A stretch of 64,000 bases of DNA from Lepisosteus oculatus. Lineage: Eukaryota > Chordata > Actinopteri > Semionotiformes > Lepisosteidae. Where the stretch lies: the NCBI RefSeq assembly GCF_040954835.1, contig NC_090704.1, forward strand, positions 11,987,501 to 12,051,500, in the 5' to 3' direction. The notes beneath the pieces were generated by a model that was not told the origin of the DNA, made no database searches, and saw only the letters and a list, made by a program, of their open reading frames with translations. This document shows positions 19,995 through 31,900 of this stretch, in pieces. Made by a program: the position numbers and the translations under genes. Each line of letters begins with the position of its first letter. Within the stretch, counting starts at the first letter, position 1.

Positions 19995-22900
19995 CTGTAA
20001 AAGAAAAAATGCTGAACTAGTACAATATTTAATATATGGAGAACTAAGGTTTATACTTATGCTTTCAAATAAATAATTATTAATGATAATAATAAAATTA
20101 AGATGTTTAATACCATACTGTACATATTCTTCCATTGTGCTGTTAAACCACCAAAGTTGCATCAGCTCAACAGTAGAGCAGCAAGGAATCTATTTCAAGT
20201 AGAATGGTAGCAATATCGATCAGTTGAAAATTCTTACATACAGTGCCCTCTACAAGTACTTAAACAGCAATGTCAAAACTGTTTATTTTACAGTTAACCT
20301 ATTTGTACTTGTGATCATGATAATAATATGAATGGCACATATACTGTTTTTTGGGTAAGTCATATGTTTCATCATATTAGAACAACACACCTTCAATTTA
20401 ATCCCGTGATTTGATTTCAATTAAGAGTATTAAGATATAGTCACTTTTGGTAAATTTCAGAATAAGTTAGTACTGTGTATGGCTGCAGATCCTATTGAGG
20501 CAAGAACTGCATGAAGGGTGCATCCCACTGAATTCACTGAAGTCTTTAGACTGAAGTCTTTAGATAATCATTGAAGGCTCTTTTCAAAGACTTTGCTGCA
20601 GACAGTTTGAGTTCTAGCCTAGATTAGGGGTGATATTTTTCAATATGTAAAATGTGTGTTCATTTGGAATAACATGCAGTGTCTTTACTTCATTGGCTAC
20701 TCCTTAATCCTCTTTTTCTCCTGATGAATTCTTTGGTTGAATTAATCATATATTTTGGAATATTTTCATGGTGCTTGGTTGGGTATGATATGGATCATTA
20801 AGGAAAAAATATGAGAAGTATTTTCTCCTACATATACTGTACAGGCAAAATATTTCTGTAAATATCATAACTCTTCCTGTTGCAGCAAGCATAAGTTACA
20901 TCATCTATAAAGATGAGTGAGACAGTTCCAGAGGTGGTGATGCATTCTAGGCTTTGACATCTGTGAAGCACGGTGAAGGTCACATCATGGACTTTTATGA
21001 AAAAATAAAACATATACTGTATTATATTATGCTTATCATTCATATTAATCTCATAATCACAAATATGACTTTAAAGAGAAACAGCTTTTTTCTTGCTGTC
21101 CTAATACCTTTAGAAGTTGCAGTACACAATGTATTAAACATTTTTCAAGTTATTTCATTGTTGGATATTCTATCACCCTTGCCTCCAACTTGCAGCTAAA
21201 CAAAGAGACAAGCAGCCCCACCCTGACAATACTTTCATCTTAATTTATTGTTTATCCACTTTAAATTAAATACATTTTGAATTATTAAATTTAATTATTT
21301 GATATTATTTGCAATGTGTGGAACAATGGATTCACATGTGCAGGGTTGTGGGCCAAAACTGCATCATAATCAAATATGCTCATATTCTCAATACAGGGCT
21401 TTCACTTAAGACTCTTAATAAGATGGGACAGTCAAGTCTGTTGAAAAAAGAACAATTTTATAAAGTAATTACTAGTGAAAATGTTGAAAACTGAACGGGT
21501 ATTTATTAAACAAAAGTAAAAGCAACACTCACCAGTTCTTCAATACCTCAATATCTCCTGTATCTTTCACCTGTATGCATAAGAAAACAAACAAAAAAAA
21601 TCCAACATCATTTTAACAATGAATTTCCCATTGTTTGATTTCAATTGTACCATCTGATTCTTATCATATGCATAATGACTTAATTTTAAATGATGCATGA
21701 ATTGAGTATCTAACATTAATAAGAGCTTGTGAATGACAAGACCTTATGTGTTAACCCAATAATTTCCTTTTATATGCTAAAATATCTCCTTCCAGTAACA
21801 CTAATTTAACACACACAAAGATGATCTAAAATAATGTAAGGTACAGATATTTTCTACTTTTGTTTTCCTATAGAAAATAAAATCAACCTTAATGAAATTA
21901 CTCAAATAGGAGTCTAAATGACATCAGCAATTTGATCAATTACATAATGTTGTTTTCAATGCTGCTTACATCTCATTTTTATGTTTCTTTTCTACTGTAA
22001 AGGAGAACAGCGGTTCCTAACCTGTGGTCCACAGATCATATTCAGTCCACGATAAATTCACAAACTTCATTGGTTACTTCATACATTTTTACACAATCCC
22101 AGTACAAGTACTGATAAGCAACGCTTTTCTGTAAGTACATTCAGCTTTTCATGATCCATTTAATAATAGAAAGTATGGGCAGCATAATGGGCAGCATAAT
22201 GTTGTGCTGGTTAGGCCTGCTGACTCATACTGTAATTACTGGGGCCCAGGTTTGATTGAATGTCTTCTGTGTGGAGTGAACTGTATGTTCTCCTGGTGTT
22301 TGTTAGGGTTTGCTGGGGGTGATCTGATTTTCTCAAAAGCCTCCCAAGATATGCTTGGTAAGGTTAACTTCTGTGTCTCAAGTATATCCGACCTTGTGTG
22401 CAAGCATGCATGCCCTGTGATGGACCGGTGTCCTGCTTAGGAATACAGTCCTGTCTTGTACCTGTGCTTCCAGGATTTGGTCAGGGATGCGATGAACCTT
22501 AAGGACCTTTAGAGGTGTAAACAGTTTTTTGAATGGATAACGGGGAGTGATTTATGCAATTTTATTGACGATATAGAAAGCAGAAACTGTACCTGAGATT
22601 TCAGAGAAGCCTCATACTTAAATTCACAAAATGTCACTATCACTTGAGGCATGCCTCCTAATCACAAGGTGACAAGAAGTAAGTTGTTAAATCAAAGCTA
22701 ATTTTTATTGTTTTTTTTGATGGCCTGTTCAAGGAAATGAGAGCTTACTATGCAAACTCCTGCTATACACTTGGGCAAGTCTTACAATCAGCATGAAGGG
22801 ATTAAAAAATAGGTGTGCAGCCCACTTGTTTGGCAAGTAGGGATGCCTTGGCTTGCGATGTTCCTCAGATACTATCAAATTAGATCAGCCTCATTAAAGG

Positions 22901-25900
22901 GGAACTGAAGACACAATTTCTTAAACCGGTTATTAAGTCCCAGAAACAAAACCAATTAATTAATTTTACACATTTTGAATTAAGCACAAAATTGTGAACT
23001 TTATGAAAGTACTGTTTATTGGGCCCATTGTAATTATTGTAACACCCTCGCCCAGTGGTGAGGAGGATGCGCCCCTACAGTAGGTGCTCATAGTATTGCT
23101 GGGCATGCTGGGAGTTGTAGCCGGGGAGAGTCTGAGGGTCAGCACGATGACCAGCAGCTGACCCTACATGTGTAATAACGTTATAGTAGTTCTAGTGTCC
23201 TGTGTAGCAATAATAGTGTATGGCCTGTTGTTAAGTAATTACCACCCTAAAGATGTGTACCTGTACTGTCAGTCTCCTCATGTGTGTGTATATCCTGTGT
23301 TTGGATTTGTATGGTTTCGATAAAAGAATAAAACAGTCGCTTGGTTAAGTTAATGCGTCTCCACCAGTCCTTTGTCCTGAAAGAGCCTAAATACGCTACA
23401 TTATGTATTTCTAAATTTGACACTCTCCACAATGTATCCACAAAGAAAACAAACTGAAGACATTTTTTTGCAACATCATTTCGGTTTTCGAGTTCTATAG
23501 TCATTTACATGATCCTTTTTTAAACAAAAGTTAGCATATGTGACAAAGTACACAACGGTGTTAATTAAAGGTCAAATCAATGAAAACTATAGATTGTGTA
23601 AGAAACGGAATTCTGTAGAATTTCTGACAAAACAAATCAGTTTTTAAATATCAATGAAAATGAATTATACTTACATGTTGGATATTCAATGTCTCCATTA
23701 ATGCACAGGACAGAAACTGAATAATAATAATTATTCCAGCTATCATAATAAACAAAATTATCTTTGCAATAAAATCTGAATTTCATGCCTTCTTCAACAT
23801 ATTCAGTGTTCCTTGGATTTTTAAGGTTGTAACGGTCATCTATAGGTGTTGGTATAATGCAAGGACCTAAAGAATAATAGTAAAATGTCAATAAAACTGG
23901 TGTTTTCAAAAATTATAATTAGCAGAGAGAGTAGTCTTTCATACAGTCTGTGAAACAAAAGTAAACCTTTCTAAATATTTCTGCACTGAGACCTTCCAAG
24001 TGACACTTGTGGTCCATTAGATGTTAGTGAAACGATTGCTTCATTTATTGTTTCCATACTGTTTATCATTTTTAATATAGATACTATATTTAATAATATT
24101 TTGTAACTAAAAGCTGACAATAAAAATAAAAGAAGCAGAAAATAACAGAATAAAAATAAAAATAACAGAAAGGAATTACACAGTGCCTTTGTGTAATTCC
24201 GCTGAAGGCAAATTACACAAAGGCACTGGATGAACTACACTCTCACCTTAACAGACACGAGAATACACATCCTGAGGGGCATTCATCATAGCGGGTTATT
24301 TCAACGGTGCGAACTTGAAAAAAAAAAGCCTAATCTACATCAACACATCGACTGCCTGACGCCCGAAACAAACACGATGGACAATGTTTACACTCCCTTC
24401 CGGGATGGTTACAAAGCCCTCCCCCGACCTTCTTTCAGCAAATCTGATCACGCCTCTGTTCTGCTACTTCCCGTTTACAAGCAGAAGCTTAAACAGGAGA
24501 GGCCAGCGTTAAGAACCATTCAACGATGGTCGGATGAATCAGATTTTATACTAAATCACTGTTTTGCTACCACTGACTGGCAGATCTTCCGCGAAGCTGC
24601 TGAAAATAATATCAGTCTGTATACGGACAATGTTACTGGCTACATCAGTAAATGTATTGAAGACGTGGTTCCCATGATTACTATTCGCACATATCCAAAT
24701 CAGAAACCGTGGGTAAATGGTGAGATACGCGCCAAACTGAAAGCTAGGACAGCTGCTTTCAATTCTGGCGATATGGGTAAATACCAAAAATCCAGATACG
24801 ACCTCAGGAAAGCCATGATCATATCCAGAGCGGATGTGTGTAAAGTTTTTAAAAAGACCAATCCACGCAAGGCTCCTGGCCCTGATGCCATCCCTGGCCG
24901 CGTTCTGATGGCATGTGCAGACCAGCTGGCAGATGTCTTCTCGGACATATTCAATCTCTCCCTAGCTCAGTCTATAGTTCCTTCCTGCTTTAAGAAAACC
25001 ACCATTGTCCCTGTTCCTAAAAATCCAGAGTCAGTTGCCTAAATGACTCAGCGCCCTGTTGCACTCACATCAGTTATCATGAAGTGCTTCGAGTGGTTGG
25101 TCAAAGCATATATCACCTCCTCACTGCCTGACACCCTAAACCCACTGCAATGTGCATACTGCCAGAACAGGTCAACAGAAGATGCTATTGCCACTGCCCT
25201 CCATACTGCCCTCTCACACCTGGATAAGTTGTTTGTTGATTACAGCTCAGCATTCAATACCATAGTGCCCTCAAAGCTCGTCATCAACCTCAAGGACCTG
25301 GGACTGAACACCTCACTCTGTAATTGGATCCTGGACTTCTTGACGGAACGTCCACAGGTGGTGAAGGTGGGCACCAACATATCCTCTACCCTGACTCTAA
25401 ACACTGGAGCCCCCCAAGGCTGCGTGCTTAGTCCTGTCCTCTACTCCTTATTTACCCATGACTGTGTCAACAGGAATAACTCAAACTCCATCATTAAGTT
25501 TGCGGATGATACAACAGTCATAGGCCTGATCACAGATGGTGAGGAGTCTGCATACAGGGAAGAGGTTGAAACCCTGGCAGTATGGTGCCAGGAGAACAAC
25601 CTCTCTTTGAACATCAGTAAGACTAAGGAGATGATTGTGGACTATAGGAAACATTAAGGTGGAGACCACACACCTATTCACATCAATGGGACTGCAGTGG
25701 AGAGGGTCAGCAGCTTTAAGTTCCTGGGAGTTAACATCTCAGAGGATTTAACCTGGACCCACCACACCAACACCGTGGTCAAGACAGCACTGCAGCGCCT
25801 GTTCTTTCTCCGCAGGCTAAAGAAGTTCGGCATGCCATCACATATCCAGGCCAACTTCTACAGGTGCACTATTGAGAGCATCCTGACTGGTTGCATCACT

Positions 25901-28900
25901 GCCTGGTATGGGAGCTGCTCCGCACGGGATCGCAAAGTATTGCAGAGGGTGGTGAAGTCAGCGCAGCTTATCACCAGCTGTGAGCTACCAGCATCCAGGA
26001 GATCTACTCAGCTAGATGTCTGAAGAAGGCCAGGTCCATTCTCAAGGACCCAAGTCATCCCAGTCATAAACTGTTTTCCCTTCTACCGTCTGGTAAACGG
26101 TACCAAAGCATTAGGTCCAGGTCCAACACACTACGGAACAGGTTCTACCTCCAGGCAATAAGACTGCAAAATAGCCAACCTGTAGCTCCTTAGCAAATCA
26201 CCTGTAATGGCTACATGGACACACAATTCTCACTATATTCAGCATAACTGCACTACATGTATATATTGCATACACCATGGACACATAACAGCTCTACTCA
26301 CATTGAGTTTTATTCAATTTAAAAAATGTAACCTCAATTTTGTGATTTTTGTGTTTTTGTGATTTTTTGTGATTTTTGTGATTCTTGTAATTTTTGTGAG
26401 CTCACAGAAAAAGACATTTCATTGCCAGAAACTACTGCTGCACGCCGTATTGTTGTGCATTTGATAAATAAACTTTGATTTGATTTTTAAATATATTACC
26501 TTTCATAAAATAGTTCCCCTAATTTAACCCTTTACTCCCCTTCTCTCTAGGTGTTAGCCCTATGATTCTCTAGAAAATTTAGACATGAATCCTGTATCTC
26601 TCTGAATTCCCCCATTTCTGATTTTCATTTTTCATCCCCTTCAACCGTTGTGACACACAAGGACATTTTTTTCCTGTCTCCAAACACAGGCTATCGTTCG
26701 TTTTGCTTCTAAAAGTCAGATGGTTACCAACGAACACTCCTTTTTAGTCATCCTAAACTCTTCTGGGTATATATTAAGAATGCATAATTTAGGGTTAGGA
26801 GGCAATTTCTTACCAATAATCTGTGAAACTATATGCACTACCTTCTTCCGAAAACCCTGAACTTTTGAACATTCCCACATGCACTGAAATAAAGTGCTTT
26901 TGTTATCTTTGCATTTAATACAGAAGTCAGGAATATTAGGATTGAATTGACTAAGTTTATATGGTGTGATACTGTATAGTATTCCTATCCTTCCTATTTG
27001 ATCATAATTTAAATCCTGACCTCCCAGGACAGAAATCTTCATTACCACAATGGGAGTAAACAGACATATCTGTGAAGCTTCCCCTAGAAATGAAAGGGTC
27101 TCATCCTAGACATTGTGGAATATCTTATAATAAAATTGAAAATTAAACCTATGTGATCTTTTGATGAGAAAATCATGTACATGACTGATAAATGTTATTC
27201 GCAGTGTTATGTCAATTTTTCTGCACTAATACACACAGCATCTCAAGTGCATTAAATATGCTTTACAGTATGTATTTGATGTACTGTACATACTGTATCA
27301 AGTACATATGTACTGTACATAGGTTTTGTCCCTTGTCCATACCTGTAAGTTTCTTTACAGGAACCACTGATTTTATAAAATTGCTTACATTGATATTTAA
27401 CTTTGACACCATGCTTATATATATTGTTTTGAGGTCTCTCTGTAATGACATCACCATTTCATGTGCCAGTGGTCCTCCACACTTGACAGCCATATACAAC
27501 CCAACACATAAATCTACAGCATACTTTTCATTACCTTAAACACCATATTTGTAATTGTTTCTCAAAGAAGCACCAAAGCATCTCCAAAATAATAAAAATA
27601 CAACCATTAAGTTTGTTTGTACAGCACTGAAACTATTTTTAAGTAAAGCTGACCATAATATGGTCAAGGCATATAGAACAAGGAATATAGCACAGCTGAT
27701 GAATTTCACTACTTTTTACCAGCAAAATCAAACACAGAATGCCTCATAAGACACAAGACAACCTAAGCTTCACAGCAGTGTATTTCATAATTAAATACAA
27801 CATGACAATGCAATGCAATATTTTTTCATAAGAACTTTTATCTGGTGTAGCAGTTCTAAGAAACTCCCAAGTGTATTGATACTTTATCAAGTCCTTCCAA
27901 AGCAATATATATGCATAATATATACCCATGCCCATAATAACTTATCAAGCAATACTTAATGTAAATAAAATAAATAGTAATGATGGACTTTCTAATCTTT
28001 TCATTAATTCTTTCATTCTTTTCAGTCAGGACCTGGAATTGTTATCATTATCTTTAATTAATGTTAAAACAAAAATATTAATATACATTTTCTTTTTTTA
28101 AGGCATACAGTAGATAAGAATTCCATGGCCTGTCTTTATAGAATTTCTGGAAAAATGTTATTTGTTTAATGACTCTGAAAGTTGTTATCCACTGTAGTAG
28201 ACAGTAGTAGAAATGTACATCCTATGTCTAATACAACTTATAAAATGTGTTTCTTTTTTTATTCTGTTTTTGTTCTGGATATTTCTTTCTATTGTGCATT
28301 TGAAGCCCATGTGGTTCCCTTGTATTTAAGACCCTAAACAGGGCTGTACTGTTTATACTTTTTAACATAATTAAGATGATTAAAAGGTGCATCCATTCCT
28401 TGAGGACATTGAACTTGGGTTCTATTTGGGGGCATGGTCTAATAAGTAGAGCCTTTGAAGCCAGTACGGTCAAAATTATGCACCTCAAAAGAACTGCACC
28501 TCAAAACAAATACTTTTTTTGTTTAGGCACTTAATTATACGTATGATATCTTGCAACAGTATTTACTTCCAATGTCCCAATTTGTTGAGTTAAAAAAGAC
28601 AAATACATATTTTAACATTTTTAAACAAAACATGAGTGTACTAACTGCGCACTTTTATGGGTAAAAGACATTAAATATTATCAAAAATGTGAAAAAAAAG
28701 ACTTGTAAAACATGATTTATAATGAATTGTCAACATTTAAAATGCTTAATCTCTCATCAGAAAAATGATGGACACTTGCCCTTTTTTGAAAATAGAATTG
28801 ACATTTGCCTGAAAACTTCACTTGCAGTCCACACAGTCCCTACTATTTCCACTGATGCAGGGCCACCCTGATGCAGGTTTGAATAGGGGATCTGAGGGGT

Positions 28901-31900
28901 CAACCTGAAATCTATATGATTACGAAGTAGTTCAAGTAGGTATCTGTGTCAGCATGCGTAGGCTGTAAAGGAACAAGTTAAAGGCTTATTCCATGCTGAA
29001 AAGAGAAGAAAGAAAACAATGTTTTGGCTGTGGGGCCTTTGTCGAGGGGCTCCACAGCTGAAACGCTGTCTTTACTTTCTTCTCTTTTCAGCATGGAATA
29101 AACCTTTAACTTGTTCCTTTACTGACTACAAAGTATAATCACTTTTTACTTTAGAATCCGATGACAAAATCTAAAAATAAAAGTTATCTTTTGATGATGA
29201 CCTCATATCCGTGACTGATCAAAGGTATTCTTAGAGATATACCGCATATTCTGCACTTACAGTACACACAGAGCATCTCCAGTGCATTAAATGTGCTTTC
29301 TGTATTTGAAGTACTTACGATGACATGTGGGTAGTTTTGTCCATTGTCCTTGTTGGCAAGTTATTTCACTGGAACCACTGATCTTATAAAATCGGGTACA
29401 CTGATATTTAACTTTGTCACCATGCTTATAGACATTGTTTTGTGGCCTCTCTGAAATGGTATCACCGTTTAGAAGTGCTGGTGGTTCTCCACAATTGTCA
29501 TCTGGAAAATATGATTAAGGTTTTTCATATTATAAAATATCCTTATTTAAAAATTTTCAAATAAGTTAATTACCCTAGCATACAATAAGTTTTAATAAAG
29601 TTATTTTTTTCAGGGTATGAACTTTATTTACAATATTAGTTTACAAAAAGAATGCTTCAGTTATAGGTGACTAGGAAGTGTCTCTAAGAGTCTAGATAAA
29701 GTATGTAACACCTAGCAGTGTAAACCTTTTCAGCTTAAAGCAAGGGGGATGTTTGCTGAGATATAGGGGGTCCAGAGTCTGTGATGAAAACAATCATAAA
29801 GTTTATCTGGGTTTACCTCAGTTAATTACGTTTTTGAAAGTCCAAAAGTCCAAAAGACGCCATATAAGATCAGATTGGGACAAAGAAAAAGGAAAGACCA
29901 TAAGACAGAGAGGGAGACAGGAGGAGAGAGTGTGTCAGGTGAGAGAAGAGCTGAGTGGAATCAGTAATAGTTCTGGAGAAGTACAGTATTTGAACCTTAC
30001 TAAGAGAGGTTGCTATTCTGTAGCTATTTGGGAACTTAGAGTTCCTGAGTGAAGAAAAATTCAGTTTAAAACAGCCTCTCCTGCTTAGTGTGTGCATTTT
30101 AGAACAGGGCAAAAGGCTTCCATTTATTTTGTGGCATCTGGGTTTGCAAAGAGAGATTTAATTATAGGTTGTATTCTATGTATATCTAGTTTAGTAGGCA
30201 GCTTATCTCTTATTCTGGCATTTGTAGTCATTAAAAGATGAATACTTGGTAAGAGTCTGGGATTTTTCTAGTTGGTTACGACATTAGGCCTTTGGGATGC
30301 CTTGTCTATAAACGTGCGTGTTGTATGTCTATGTTATAGTGTAGTTTGTGTATGGTAACTGTTCATATTTGTTTAACTCAGTGTGTCTGAATTATTATTA
30401 TTTTTACCAGAGAATAAAGAACTCACGTGCCTCCTGTATAATTGTGCCAGCTGCTCAGGACTATTCATGGCAAAATCCTCACAAGTTGGAAGTTATGATT
30501 ATTTAACTTATTGACTAAGCAGCTCATTGAATTCCTGTTATTCATCATTTTGTAACTTTGATTTGTTACCATATTTTACATAAACAATAATAATTCACAC
30601 TTCTAAAGCTCTAACAAGTTCTTTTTTTGTGAAATCTTCAGTGAAGAGTTGTCAGTTAAAGCCACAACTAGATAAAATGCAATTACAAATGGCACTAATG
30701 TCACATACTGTATTCGTGTAGTCTTAGGGTTCATAAAGCGCTGCCAATGTTTTACCCTGTATACTTATTAGCCATGGTAAGAGACAGGTTTCTAAATAAG
30801 ACTTTGATAAAATGTGAAATTTGTGAGGAAAAATATATTGAAATATATCAAGAACAAACAATGAAAAATATCGTGCTTGTAATTAAAGTTTACAGAACTG
30901 TGTAATTGTAGATTGTCCACTCGTGTTTTGGGAAAATGTTTCATTTAAGAAAAAAACTATAATTAAATGGACACACACTTTCTATGCTCCAAAGTTATTT
31001 ATTATAACTCATCGATATGTGGTACATACAAACATACACCTTTGGCTAGACAAGGATCTTATGTATTCAGAGTTCAACCCAAAAGGTTTTAGAACAGGGA
31101 AGTTGATTTCAAGCCTTTTTTAAAAACATAAGCTTTTAAATTGGAATTTTAAAATAATTAACATAATTTTGATATACTTTTGAATACATGCTGATTCATA
31201 AATACTCAGGTTTAAATGCACAAGTGAAAATATCATTATTATTACTAGTGTTAGAAATTCAGTACTTACCATTTGAATGAATATCAGTGCTTCCTGTAAA
31301 ATAAAATAAACTGTTTACTCATGCAGTGTTCCTTATAGAATATAAGCAGAGAATTCCACAACGGTCTCCTCTCTTTAAGTTAACATACATGCTTGTCTGG
31401 CATTTAATCATTGCTTTTTTCTGAAACTTTTTTCACTATATTAAAAATTCACACCTTATTAAAATTTCCTGTGACTCTTTTAATGTCCTATTTGGTATAC
31501 AATTAGGACAGAAAATATCTACATATCTAAAAAATCTATAGCATCAGTAGAATAAAATTGATAGTATTTCCTTAACAACACAAAGGGCTATGTGGTCTGT
31601 TCTCGTTATTAAGCTATTAAGTATTCTTATTTAACATGACATTAATAAGATTATGGCTTTGTGAGGAAATGTTAAAATAATGTTTACAAGTATTCAATAC
31701 ATTTTTGGATTAAGATTGGATCAATATGAGAGGAAGAGAAGCTGGATTGACTATGCCAATAGAACGTCTGATAAATTAACTGATGTTGGGTCTGTGCAGG
31801 TTTCTCTGCAAGGGGGCAGAAAAACCTCCTTTCTTTGGTATATCATAAGAGCACGGAGGGCTTCCACAAGCCATTAACAGTGAAAGACCACAAAACACAC

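Noticed and set aside
24230..26485. Reverse transcriptase as a host or domesticated gene
   Set aside because: It has an internal stop, missing motif segments, frame breaks and a typical LINE 3' tail, so it is a dead L2-type copy.
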